From: Varanus komodoensis
Taxonomy: Eukaryota; Chordata; Lepidosauria; Squamata; Varanidae
Reading direction: 5' to 3'
Length of the DNA: 64,000 nucleotides
Assembly (NCBI RefSeq): GCF_004798865.1
Contig: NW_025335268.1
Span: forward strand, 54,243,922-54,307,921
Shown: one piece after another, positions 13,022 through 24,325 of the stretch
How the letters are laid out: every line of letters begins with the position of its first letter
Position numbering within the stretch: position 1 is the first letter of the stretch
Made by a program: the position numbers and the translations under genes
Notes under the pieces: generated by a model
Told to the model about the DNA's origin: nothing
What the model saw: the letters and a program-made list of their open reading frames with translations, nothing else
The model's database searches: none

Positions 13022-14442
13022 TTTGAATAAGTTTTATTTGAAATTATAATCCTAAAAAAAAAAAAACTAAAAACAACATCCATCATCAAAAACATCGAGC
13101 CCGCTGGGTCAGCCCCCACACCCTTCTTTTTCCTTTTATGATAACTTAAAAACATATTTAAATCTGTGTGAAGTCCTGTTTCTCTAGCCAGTAATAAAAA
13201 GAGTCCCAAGTTTGATAGAAGTCAGTATCTTCCTTCTTCAATGATAAAGTCAATCTATCCATTTCTGCACAGTCCAGGAACTTTTTTAGAATCAGTTTGT
13301 CGGTGGATAGTTCTTCACTTTTCCAATGTTGAGCAAATGCAATCCTCACTGCAGTGATTATATGTAAAATCAAATACATTTCTTGTTTACTAATGTCCTC
13401 CGGTATGATACCTAATAAAAAAACTTCAGGTTTAAAAGCTAAAGATTTTCGTAACATTTCCTCAAGCCATTTATGTATTTTAATCCAATACTTTTTCACA
13501 TTGTCGCAAGTCCACCACATATGATAAAAAGTACCCAATTTATGCTTACATTTCCAACATCCATTTGACATATTTGGAAACATCTTAGCTAATCTATTTG
13601 GTGACAGATACCATCTATAAAACATTTTATACAAGTTTTCTTTATACAAAGTTGCTAATGTTACCTTAATATTTTTCTCCCACAGCTTTTGCCACTTTTC
13701 TAATTCAATATTATATCCAAAATTTTGTGCCCATGTTATCATGGTTTCCTTAACCTGTTCGTCTTCCATTTTTCTATCAAGTAAGAAGTCATATAATATT
13801 TTTATCATTTTCTCATCTGATTTAAGCATCACTTGATCAAGTGCTGTTAAGTCCTTATAAAAACCCCACACTTTACAATCTTTAGCATATCTCGATTGTA
13901 TCTGCACCTTATGCCACCAAGAGATATTAGATCCCAGTTCTTATGGGATTCAGTTTCCCATTGATTGATTCAGTTTCAATCCTCCATCCTTATCCAAGAT
14001 GTCATCATATCTTATAATCCCCTCAAAATTCAATGCATTTGTATACACAAAAGCTTCCATGGGTGAAAGCCATCTTGGTAATTTATTATACAATTTTACC
14101 TTTAGCTTTTCCCACACTGACATTAATGGTTTTCTAATATAGTGACTTAGAAAAGAGCCATGTAACTTAGCCTTCTCATACCACATATAAGCATGCCAGC
14201 CCATTTGCAAATCATGCCCTTCAAGATACAAAATTCTCTTATTTCTTAAAGTTATCCATTCTTTTAGCCATGTTAAAACAGAAGCTTGATAATACAACAT
14301 CCAATCAGGGCGACCAAACCCCCCGTTCTCTTCAGCCTCCTGAAGTATTTTTAATTTAATCCTTGGTTTCTTCTTTCTCCATATAAAGCTAGAAATTTGA
14401 AAATTTAAATCATCAAAAAATTTTCTATCAATTTTTATGGGG
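13022..14442 (-). mobile_element. 5'-truncated L1 retrotransposon, C-terminal part of ORF2
   Basis: A 17-bp duplication, 'gaaccccactttatttt', flanks the element at 13005-13021 and 14443-14459. On the minus strand it opens in ORF2 (FDDLNFQISSFIWRKKKP, then KLKILQEAEENGGFGRPDWM) and runs to the C-terminal Cys/His segment (GCWKCKHKLGTFYHMWWTC). ORF2 ends EKQDFTQI at about 13158, followed by a short 3' UTR and an A-rich tail (T-rich on plus at 13018-13070). One reading frame covers nearly everything, broken by two stops near 13910-13945. The intact target duplication and long ORF point to a fairly recent insertion. It cannot move itself because the 5' part, including the endonuclease, is absent. 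Confidence 0.93.
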
Positions 14443-15649
14443 GAACCCCACTTTATTTTAAAAATGATGTATTGGCTTCACTTTTTTAATAGTGCTGGCA
14501 TACAAGAGCAGCTGAGTATTATTCATTTATACAGTATAAATGATCTATGTAGTATCCTTTAAAATATTTGAAAATAAAACTGTAGCTTATAAAATATAAT
14601 TAATCATATAGTTTAAGACCACAGGGAAACACAGTAGCACCAAGAAAGCCCAGAGAGCTGCACAAATCAGCACAGTAACACCGAAATGTGTCAAATTCTG
14701 GGAATACCAAAGAATATTTTGCATGGCATCTAAAAGACATCAGAGGAGACACTGACACTGCTATGTAGCCGCTGCAATCGAATTGCATTTGCCACCAGCT
14801 TACCTTTCTGAAGAGAGTGCCAGTGGGATAGTTGACTCTTAAGATTAAGGAATTCATAGTTTATTCTGGGACCTGGGATCATTTTATCAAATGTAGCCTT
14901 GTCCACAATATCATTCACCACCTTGTCAGCCTGTTTCCTAGGAAGTTGCATATTTTTAATATGGTATTTCTGAGATCCTGAAATCAGACATACTTTTGAC
15001 AATTGAGGGCATACAGTATTGAGAGTCACATCAGCCCAGCAAGTAAAAATAGAACACCTTCCTGAGAGATACAACATATCATGCCCTCTTCACTGGCTTT
15101 TAGAAGAACTCTAAAAATTATGTTCTAGTCTGTTAGAGTAATACCTTATCATAGTAAGATGGTACTTGTGCTTTAATTACTGTTTTATCCCCAGTGTTAT
15201 TTTCTGTTTCCTTTGTAAATTGTTGGAACTTGTATTTATTTTGTTAATCTACGTATTGCTCCCTAAGCTATCCCAATTTAGTTGCATACCCATGTGAGTC
15301 TAGTATCAGGGTTAGGAAGCCTGGGTAACTGAATCTTTCCTCCCTTGTTATGGTAAAAGAACTCTTAATAAATAACTATACATTTAAACAAACAACTATA
15401 AATCCCCACTTCTTAATAAGCAACTTAGTAAACAAACTCAATAGGAGTAATACATAAATAAGAATGAAGCTGTTATGAAGATAGAAAACCAGCAGGGGGC
15501 TCCCTTGACTCCAAGGATGTTGACTTGGAGAAGCTAAGAGAGGCAGAGAGGTTGGTGGATGAGGCCTTTGGGGAGCAGCGCCCCAGTTCCTGGGTGACAG
15601 TTCCTCTGCAGTCATGGAGAATGGGCGTCTCAGGGAAGGAGGGGGAAAT

Positions 15650-16456
15650 GGGCATTAATCTGGCAAATGTGATTCAATGTAAGCAAGTACAAAGTGATGC
15701 ACATTGGCAAAAAATAAGAAATCCCAATTTCAAGTATACACTGATGGGATCTGAGCTAATGTGACTGAGCAAGAAAGGGATCTTGGAGTTCTGATGGAGG
15801 ATTCAGTGAATAAGTCAACTGTTGTCGAAAAGGCCAACTCAGTGCTAGGTCAAATTAGAAGAGGATTTGAAAATAGAATGACCACTATCATACTACAGAG
15901 TGACCGCACTTAGACTAATGTGCATAGTTGTCACTGGACCTAAAAAAGGATAGTGTGGAGTGGGAAAATGTGCAGAACAGGAAAACTCAAATGAACAAGT
16001 GGTTGCCAGTAGCAGCTCTCATATGAAGAGCGGTTACAACAGCTGGGACTGTTTAATATCCAAAAAACAGAAAGAAAGGAAAGAAAGAAAATAAAGGGAG
16101 ACATGACAGAGGTGTACAAAATAATGTGTGGTATGGAGAATATGGATAGGGAAACAGTTTTCTCAGTCATCCCTTGAAACTTACTGGTAGGAAATTCAGA
16201 GCAGATAAAATGAACTACTTCACACAGCAATTAGTTAACCTGTGGAATTCATTTCTACAAATTGTATGGCTAGCTCCCAGTTTGGATGTCTTTACATGGG
16301 GATTGGACAAATATATAGAGGATAAGTCTGTCAATGGCTGCTTCTTCTGGATCTATGTAACCTCTAGTATCAGAGGCAGTATGCTTATGTACACCAATTT
16401 CAGGAGGACGTGGATAGATCTTGGTCTGATCCAGCGTGACTTCTTATGTTTCTAAA
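15650..16456 (+). mobile_element. CR1/L3-type LINE 3' fragment
   Basis: The text follows the common reptile CR1-like 3' region: 'gtacaaagtgatgcacattgg', 'gggatcttggagttctgatgg', 'acttcacacagcaattagt', 'tgtggaattcatttctac', 'ggcagtatgcttatgtacacc' and the end 'tctgatccagcgtgacttct'. It is full of stops and indels, so it is old. An A/G-rich microsatellite-like patch lies at about 16072-16100. Confidence 0.7.
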
Positions 16457-17098
16457 ATGTAGGTTCAAAAATGCATTAGATTAAATAAATGCAGATACAT
16501 GAATATTTGAAATTGGATGACCTATGTGTATTGAATTGTGGCAACAAACCTAGTGGTCTAGGCCAGTTCAGAGCTCTCATAGGTGTTGGAGGCTCTCTTC
16601 AGGCAGTCACCCTCTGGATGTCAGGGGCAGCAAGAGTAATAATGGAGGAGGCAGGGTTCAAGACTGTAAATAGTGCTTGGCTGGTCTTAAATAGCACACT
16701 TCCAGGAATGATGGGGTGAGGCTACATGGTCCTGGAGGACATCTTGGAGGAAGAGCTGGATCCACCCTCCATTACCAGTGCCCACAACCTGCCGGTAGGC
16801 CAGGAGTTCCCTGAGCCCTCATAAAGGCATCACTTGCGGAGGCAGAGAAATGCCAAGCCCTCAGGAGAGAGACTTCCTGAAAAGATAAGACCAAGGCAGA
16901 GGCATCCTTGTGAGAAAAGGTCTACACATATGTACACTTGTTCACAAGTAGAACTTTGACAGCTGCAGTCTCTAGGAACTCGACCAAGGTTTTCGGTGTA
17001 TGCTGACAAGCCTCTGCATGAAAATAGCAGTGTGGGGCTGGCTGGAAGAGTTGTCTCTGATCCTCCTGCTGCTGCTTGTCTGCTATGTTGCCTTAGAG

Positions 17099-17365
17099 CA
17101 TGGGTCCTCAAACTACGGCCCGCATGCCCATTTGGACCTACCGTTCCCGTGCACACCCCTACCGCCGCCACCTCGCCCCATGCACCGGGAGGCAGTGGAT
17201 TGCTCACTTGGAGAAAACGATCTCCAAGCGAGCAAGCCACTGCCTTGTGCCCCTCCCTCGCGGCGCACTTCCACCCACGCACACCGCCAGCGCCACCTTT
17301 CCAGCCCACACCCAGCACCAGCACCTTTCCACTAGCTCCCCGGTTAAAAAATTTGAGGACTTCTG
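17099..17365. mobile_element. GC-rich hAT MITE, copy 1
   Basis: The left end 'catgggtcctcaaactacgg' and right end 'aaaaatttgaggacttctg' form imperfect terminal inverted repeats (CAGxxGTCCTCAAAnTTTT type). It is flanked by 'ccttagag' (17091-17098) and 'ccttaggg' (17366-17373), an 8-bp duplication with one mismatch. The 267-bp core is GC- and CpG-rich and shares blocks with the copy at 27071-27483, such as 'cgatctccaagcgagcaagc'. No ORF of its own. Confidence 0.8.
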
Positions 17366-17508
17366 CCTTAGGGCTTGGTTGCCTCTGGCCCGGAGCACCA
17401 AGGCCCTTCCTGTTCCTCTTTATGGAGCTCTTGTACTGATAGGCTCAGGCTCCAGAAATGTGGCAGCTTCTGTGACTGCGATGAGTGATTGCACCACTGT
17501 GCAATATG

Positions 17509-17996
17509 TTCAGGAAAGACATGATGGATGTGGAACAGGTCCTGCAGGAAACTTTCCAAGAACATGAGGAACGCACCTTGAACACTCTGATGCAGAAAAA
17601 GATGCACAGTGCGAGATGATGTCCTGCTCTGGAACAGGAGCAGCTGCACTGCAAGAATGGAAACCTCATGCTCACTGAATCCAGGATGGTGCAATTATAT
17701 ACAAATCGAAGAAGGAAATTTTTAATATTTATGGCAAGATGGGAGAAAATCAATGGGTACTTCTATAACAGAACAGTAACTATGGAGATGTACCAAAGTC
17801 ACTTACCTGATGAAGAAGATTTTGTGGTTAGAGAAATATTACCTGAGAATTACTTAGCAAAAACATTGAAACCGGGAAAGAATGGCAATTCAAAAAGATA
17901 CAGAGGGAAAGCATATCTGATACCCCCAAACTTTCTAGCAGCTGAAGAGAAAATTTGTGGGTATGCAACATTAAACAAAAAGATGATGCTATGAAA
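17509..17996 (+). other. Unassigned open segments, possible gene or transposon relic
   Basis: Two open plus-strand stretches lie in different frames. The first (about 17509-17619) reads MFRKDMMDVEQVLQETFQEH and is coiled-coil-like and charged. The second (17668-17994, 108 codons) is hydrophilic, with LPDEEDFVVREILPENYLAK and KRYRGKAYLIPP. I do not recognise either. The first resembles coiled-coil tails of Myb/SANT-type transposon-derived proteins, but only loosely. No splice sites or promoter are evident. Confidence 0.2.
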
Positions 17997-18000
17997 AAGT

Positions 18001-19380
18001 TACTTAGGGTGATAAAATGATAAAGACTGATGTCAAATCCAAATCCCCAAACCTATGGAAAATTAAATATTTCAGCAATGTCAGAGAAGAATTAATTGTG
18101 GAAAAGGGACTTACACTTTGAGAAGAATAGATTGGCATTCTAAGATCATTAAGGCCAGGCATGAGAGAGGAGAGTCACACAGGGATCCATGACATGGTGG
18201 ATCCTGGGAGTTAGGGTTCTGTCCCTGCCACCCAGGCTTTTTTGGTTTGATAATGGTGGCATGCAGTTGGACTTCTGTGGCTTAACTCCACGGGTCTATC
18301 CCTACCTGTATAATTAGTGCAAGCAGAAGGTGGAAGAAAGTAGTATTCAAGAGAACTGGCTGTATTACAGCCACATCATGAAATGCTAATTACCAGTCTT
18401 TAAATACTGGCACATTCTTGGATAATATTTGCCTGGACCAGGCATTCCAAGTGGTTCTGTGTGTGTGTGTGTGTACACAGGATTTACAAATTTCAAATTG
18501 CCCCCACCCCCACCCCCTGTGCATTGCTTAATTGTTTTTCTCTAAGCCTTAGTAATATTCTGTTCCTCCATTGATGTTTGTCTGAAACAAAGGCTTTTTT
18601 CCCCTTAAGTGAATTTTGGAATGAGCAAGGCCTTTCCATGCTTCAATTTTTAACTTAGAAAATGCATTAGCGAAGAAGTAAAGACTGAGAAATGTCAATA
18701 CTGTTGATACAGGAACTATGGACAGCCAACAGCGACCATCTATTCTATGGTGGCGTTAAATTACCAGCTTGCTAAATTCTTGACATGCAGTTGTGGAATT
18801 CCAGATCCTATCAATGATCAGATAATTTGTATCTAGCATCCAGCATAAAAAGCCAAGCACTGGGGAGAAGGAGATGATGGGTCCAGTGGAAAAAACGTGT
18901 CCAGATTTATTTCTGCATATTTAACTAGAACTTATTGAGATGCATGGTTTTTACTCCCAAGGAAGTGTGCAGACAGTTCAATTTCATTAGGCTACTTTAT
19001 TTACAAAATGTATTCTCTCTGCCTTCATCCATGGATACAGGATTTCAGGGCTGTATAAACAAATTTAAGATATGCAATACAATAAAAACTGTGTAAAAGC
19101 AAACAACAACAATCATAAAATGGGAGACAGACTGCTTAAAATGCACGTTTCAATGTGGAAAATTACATATTTGGGCAAATACAAACACAAAGTTGGTGCA
19201 AGGCATACTTGATCCCACAAGACATTCCAACTTCAGGGCATCCCCACAGAGAAATCCCTCCTTTTTTGCAGCTGATGAAAGTAGATCCCTTCTGTTGTTA
19301 TGTTTATTAATTCTATATTGATTGCTTTTATTGGGCATTTCTTAGTATTTCGTGTCACTGTTGTGCTGTAATTTGTACAA
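18001..19380. other. Intergenic stretch without recognised gene
   Basis: It is AT-rich, with a (GT)n run at about 18455-18476 and a cytosine-rich patch at 18500-18520. I see no exon, RNA gene or clear transposon on either strand. Confidence 0.5.
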
Positions 19381-19384
19381 TACC

Positions 19385-19570
19385 TGGAGCCAGTGTGGTG
19401 CTGAACTGGAGACTTGGGAGATGTGGGTTCTAGTCCCCACTCAGTCAGGGGCCCCACTGGGTAGCTTTGGGCCAGTCACTGCTTCTCAGCCTAACCTACC
19501 TCACAAGGTTGTTGTTGTGAGGATAATGTGAAGGAGAAGAGAACCTTGTAAGCAGCCTTGAGGAAGGGGC
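19385..19570 (+). repeat. tRNA-derived SINE, plus orientation
   Basis: It carries an A-box-like start ('agccagtgtggtgctgaact') and a B-box ('gggttctagtcccc'). The typical body of a reptile tRNA SINE follows: 'tttgggccagtcactgcttc', 'cctaacctacctcacaaggt', 'gttgtgaggataatgtg' and 'cttgtaagcagccttga'. Confidence 0.7.
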
Positions 19571-20024
19571 AGAAGTAAGGGGGAGAAACATGGGGTGTGG
19601 ATGCAGGGAGATTGCTGAGGTTCAGAACTGTGCTGAACAGTGTGTGGGGCCTGCCCCTTTTGCTCTTCCCCATGCTTGGTGCCTCTCTCAGTGTGGAGAA
19701 CGGGGCTCTGAAGGGGGAAGACCTTCAGTCGCATCCCTGGCTTGATCCCTTGCCAGTGTCCCAGAGGGGTAGTGGGGGCTGTGCAAAGCCACCAGGGAGA
19801 GTGGCCGCCTCCCCCAGTGCTGGCCAAGCTGTCAGCTTTGCGGAGGGCCCATGATCCCCATGCAGGCAGTGGGCATGGTACAATACCACTCCACCAGCAC
19901 TGAACAGGGCAGCTGCTCTTCCCAGCACCATCCAAGTGCTCTGTCAGCCATAGCCCCCTTGCGATCTCTGGAGGACAAGCCAGCCTGAAGTGGAGAAGAG
20001 GATGGTCTCAAGGCAATGAAGGCT

Positions 20025-20155
20025 CCCACCACAGTGAAGTTCAGCAGGGCTGGGGCTGGCCTGGCCTGTGATGGGAGACCACCCGGGAACGGCAGCAGCC
20101 CCCCTGAGTGCCACAGTGGGGGAAAGGTGGGAGATAAATGTAAACAAACAAACTG
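20025..20155 (+). repeat. 5S rRNA-derived SINE fragment with LINE-like tail
   Basis: Positions about 20035-20100 align by eye with the 3' half of 5S rRNA ('agcagggctggggctgg', then 'gatgggagaccacccgggaa' against GATGGGAGACCGCCTGGGAA), including the internal C-box. The tail 'aaaggtgggagataaatgta' plus a short AAAC repeat is typical of a retroposed 3' end. The 5' half of 5S is not visible, and this is not a 5S gene. Confidence 0.6.
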
Positions 20156-20539
20156 GGTTCACACTGGGGCCACCATGAAGTGTCATGTCATGTGAACCAG
20201 CTATCTGACAGACAAGGTTTGTGGTGCATCTGTAGAGCTGAACATGGGCATGCAAAGCATTTTTATAATAAAAACTTCACTATATCAGTGAGCCTTACTT
20301 CAAGCTAAATATAGATCAAGCTGCCTGTTCCATGTATGAAAGCATTTCATTGCTATTTTTCTTATATTATTTCCCCAGTGTGTTTTGGGGGTGTTAGAAT
20401 TTTCTTTTCTTTTATTATTGCTACCCTGATGAAAACCAATTATGTGCATGTATGTATGTTTCTAAAAAGGCCTGTGCGGTCAATCCACATGCCATACTGA
20501 GTGTGGTTAAGTACACTCAATAATGTACTTTTTAGAGCA

Positions 20540-20672
20540 GGACTACAGAACTTACAGTTCTTGCTGTGCTGTGGCATACAACTCCCATCAGCCCTAACCA
20601 GTATGGCCAGTAGAGAGTGATGATGGGAGCTGTAGGCCAGAACATCTGGAGACTACAAGTTGCTCGCTCCTG
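20540..20672. repeat. Palindromic MITE-like repeat copy
   Basis: The left arm includes 'acaactcccatcagccc' and the return arm 'gatgggagctgtaggccag' followed by 'aacatctggaga'. A short loop separates the two inverted arms. Confidence 0.6.
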
Positions 20673-21298
20673 TTTTAGAGAGCAGCAATGCTCAGACTGG
20701 AGGCAGAGTAGTCAGGAAAAGATGGGCAGACCATGGCTAGATCTAGCAGTGATCGCATAGCCCTTCTGCCGTTCAGTCATGTGGATGAAGCCGTTGCAGT
20801 TCTAATGGCCCTCTGTGTGTCCTGCATTAACGCTGGCTTAGAGGATAAAACTAAGAAGACGGCGTTTTTTTAGATGAGACTTTTCCTATGTCCTTCCCAT
20901 TCCTGAAGCATACCACATTCTTCCCATATATCTCTGGTGCTTGCCAACTACTTTCTCCATAGGCTAAGAGAGCAGGAAAATAACTAGGATTTTTGTTTGT
21001 TTATTATTCTTTGCAATCCTAACATGAAATGGGAAGTTTCCATCAGTGTAGCTTCAGCATTCCACCTTTTTATGCTATGTGTTGGAGTGGGGTGGTTGTC
21101 ACCATTAATGATGCTCTGGGAATGTTCCCTCAGTTTTCCTCTTCACCCTGCAATTTCTGGTTCTTTACCCTTACCTTTTGCCTTAGGGAGAAAGTGCTGT
21201 CCTTTCAGTCCCATATATGTCTCCTTAGAAGTAAGCCCCATTTTGGGGGACCATTTGCACTGAGGAAGACTGAATATTGAAAATTGCACAAATGTGGC

Positions 21299-21300
21299 CA

Positions 21301-21348
<48 letters not shown>

Positions 21349-21352
21349 AAAA
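21299..21352. repeat. (AAAG)n microsatellite
   Basis: About 13 near-perfect AAAG units in a row, followed by an A-run. Confidence 0.97.
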
Positions 21353-22877
21353 GGTGCATCAGCTTTGATCCTGTGTGTTTTTGGCCATTAAATATGCACC
21401 TTGGTCAAACTTACGTTTGTTTTTGCAGCTCTCGCATAATTTCAAAAGTTTAAAGTTCTTTTGCACAGAAGTACCTCTGCACATGGTGAGAAATGGGGGG
21501 GGGGTGCAAAAGGACAGAGGCAAATTTCCTGAGGTCTGTTCCCAGTCTCTGCCCACCAACAAGAAGGTCATGTAGTGGAATGCACAGAAGACAGAAAAAT
21601 CGGGAACCCAGAGGTCCCGGGGTAATCCCGCAATGATTCTGAAAAAAATACCACCAGATTTTAAAACATACCCACAGCCCTTACTTGCTAGAAGTTTTTT
21701 CTGAGTAAAGTAGAGCAGGATCAGGCCACGAGATTCCAAAAAGGGCTACGGCATCTTTAAAAGCCTGAATACTTTCTCTTCAGACAGATGCACTACCAAT
21801 GTCAGTGTGGTGGATTCATGCATCCTCACCAGCTCACCAAAAATTCCCTCTAAGGAGGATCAGAAGGTATAGCAGGTGCTGACATTATTTTTTCTCAGCC
21901 ACTTTTATCTGTCTGTGGGCTCCGAGATAAGAAGTAACTGCCCAGAAGGGGCAAAACCAGTGGATAGCAGCTGCTTCCAGAGAGAGCTGTGGGCAGGAGG
22001 TGGTCCCCACACAGTGTTTTAAATCTCCCTCAGTCTGCTTGAAAGGGCCTTGACACAACTCAGGTTGGGTCATGCTGCTGTCATAGCCAACAGCTGGTGT
22101 GTATGGAAATTGTGGTGCCCCCACACAGAGGCATTAAGAAATTCCTTTCCCCTCTCTAGTAGGGAAGCTTTTTAATATAGTTTGACACTGGAATCTCATG
22201 CTCTCACTTCGCCACATACAAACACTTGCCTGACCATTTCCAGTGAATGCCTAACCAGGCACACGGGCACGGCAAGAAAGGGGAGAAGTAACTCTGGGTT
22301 ACGCAGTGCAATTATGGCCAGAGTCCCATGCATTCTTTTGCCAAAGGAGGCCGCACAGAAATCAGCTGGACCTCCTTCCAGAAACACAGGTCTGGTGTGG
22401 GCTATGCAGCCATAATCTTATGCGTGGTAATCTGGGAATAAGTTTCATTGAATGAAGTCAGGTTTTGGAGTATTAATGCATAGGATTCTGTTTTTAATGC
22501 AGTTTTTATTCTTTTATCTCTTTTTTATTGTTCAGTGGACCCTGGAATCTCTCTAGAGCAGCATAAAGATGCTGAAAATCATCCTCATCAATAGAAACTC
22601 TCCCCGGGAAATTTGTGTGCCATTCGGGAAATCATAGTCTTGGTAAAGAAAGAAGCGGCTAGATACCGCAGAGCAACTCAATAAAGAAACATTTTGTTCA
22701 TTCAGATGCTCTGAGATGTGTATCTTCCATTCAAGTTGACTGTGCCATTCAATCAGATTTATAGATGTCCAGCATAATTAGACTTTCTGAATTTTCTGCT
22801 CTTTCTTGTCCAGGCTTCTTACAGTGAGATCAGCTATAATGTGCGTGATTTGCGATCTCTGTGGTTTAATGGCTCTG

Positions 22878-23231
22878 TTACTGATCTGAGTCAGGTTGTT
22901 CTCTGAAACAGGCTTGTTGTCTTGCCAAATGCAATTCCCTTGGAAGGTCTGAAGCATGCAATAGGGAGGAGCAAAGGCAGAAAGTATAGTACCCGGAGCT
23001 TATTAGCCAGCTTAAAGGAAGATATGCAGTTACCGAATAGGAAAATGCTACTTGAGAGAGAACCAATGTAAACAGGGGATCGTGTAGTTTGCTACCACCA
23101 AAGAACAATGCCGCGGACAGGGAACAGAAGACCAGAGAACCCCAAAATAGTAAGGCTTCTTTAAATATGTCAAATGCTGTTAAAGTTATTCTTGGGTATT
23201 GTAAATTGATGTACTGCTCTGCTTCATGCAT
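22878..23231 (-). other. Unassigned 117-codon ORF, membrane-protein-like
   Basis: A minus-strand ORF starts at ATG 23231. Its middle is strongly hydrophobic (EALLFWGSLVFCSLSAALFF, then PLFTLVLSQVAFSY). A potential GTAACT donor follows the SYS codons at about 23033. The WGSLVF...SLSAA spacing faintly recalls the second membrane segment of MS4A proteins, but that is not enough for a call. No good 3' splice site precedes it and no neighbouring exon was found. It could be a chance ORF. Confidence 0.2.
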
Positions 23232-23599
23232 AGCATAAATTTATCTTACAAGCTAAAACATACAGCAAAAAACTTAATGTTTTTAGGTATATGTCAACAT
23301 TTTAGACAGTTTCAGATACTGTTTTGCAAACATTTCCCAGAGCAAGCATTTCTGGCTGCAGTCCAAGTTTCAGTGTTTGTAGTAGTGCCTGTGATAATTT
23401 CCCAGAAAACAGAGCTTCAAAAACTCCCGAAAGCAGTGGCTATTAAGATGCTCTGAGTGTGCCATGCAATGTTGCATACACCACACTTTCTTCCTTTCAC
23501 CCCCACCCTGCCCCACCCCATACAGGCAATATGCTGTCTGACAGTTTATCTGATCACTTATCTATCTGACAGGATTCATACAATGCAGTAACCTGTGTT

Positions 23600-23785
23600 C
23601 AAGGGCTGAATGTGGGTTGTCTTGAACCATGGGCTATTCTGTTGTCTGCATCCAAATGAGATGACAAATCATGATGTACAACCCATACTTCAATTCAATA
23701 ACAAACCATGGGTTCTCTTCCTAGATTGTTCATAGTTAACAGACCGTGGCTTGTTATTGCAACCAACAACACAATAACTTATGTT
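23600..23785. repeat. Dispersed repeat with 'gtgggttgtc' words
   Basis: It contains 'gaatgtgggttgtcttgaac', 'catgggctattctgttg' and 'aacaaaccatgggttctc'. Similar words in inverse orientation occur at about 36060-36180 ('tgacaacccacatttcc', 'acaacagcccatgatt'), so both are probably copies of one interspersed element of unknown class. Confidence 0.35.
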
Positions 23786-24179
23786 TTAGCAACAGGCTAC
23801 ACTCATCTCTTGAGGCCTGGTAATCATATTGTCTGAACTTAGTCTTTATCATTTATCAGCCATCCATTTTTCATACATGTCTCTTGCTCTTTCGCTGAGG
23901 CAGCAGGGTTTTTCTGGTTGAAAAAACCCTCCAGCGTGTCATGATATCTCAAAGAATCCCATTTCCTCTCCCTGATCCCATACACAAAAGTGTGACATAC
24001 TTAACCACACTTTGCATACACATACTTGTATGCCTGCACACACACACACACATGGAAAAATTATTTGCAAATGACGTTTCAAAGGGAAGGGAAGTGCCTG
24101 AGATGGGAGACTGTAAAATTCCCCAGGTTTAAATTTTCACAGCAGGCTGAAAAGATCTGCTTTCAGTACTGAAGGGAAG

Positions 24180-24325
24180 TTAGATCTTCCCTTTTTATGC
24201 TCTCAGTAACCCTGTGAGGGAAAGCTAGGCTGAGGAAGAGTGCTTGCGCCCAAGGGCATCCAATACATTTCATTCATGGCTGAGCAGGGAGGTGAACTGA
24301 GGCCACAGAGCCACATACCCACTTT
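24180..24325 (-). repeat. MIR-like tRNA SINE fragment, minus orientation
   Basis: Read on the minus strand it contains 'gcccttgggcgcaagcactc', 'ttcctcagcctagctttccc' and 'tcacagggttactgagagc'. This is the usual order in MIR/CORE-like SINEs, here much decayed. Confidence 0.45.

Larger units (their letters stand above)
11352..14977 (-). pseudogene. SULT3-like cytosolic sulfotransferase pseudogene, last two exons
   Basis: Two exons on the minus strand resemble the last two of the SULT family. Exon 14804-14977 follows 'gatttcag', reads DLRNTILKICNFLG, then changes frame and continues DKVVNDIVDKATFDKM and NYEFL, ending in a good GTAAGC donor. It is 174 bp, where 181 bp is usual in SULT genes, so about 7 bp are missing near FLG. 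Exon 11352-11473 follows a long pyrimidine tract plus 'atatcag' and reads [20 protein letters not shown], ending [10 protein letters not shown]-stop. The phase (G|GT) matches. The PAPS-binding RKGxxGDWKN motif is altered to [10 protein letters not shown]. Intact SULTs transfer sulfate from PAPS to small molecules in the cytosol. No upstream exons (YPKSGT, RNPKDV motifs) were found. The intron holds a hAT element and an L1. SULT3 is the best guess from position and the FKFCW end. Confidence 0.8.

Noticed and set aside
20032-20100. Functional 5S rRNA gene
   Set aside because: Only the 3' half is similar, with many changes, and a retroposon tail follows.
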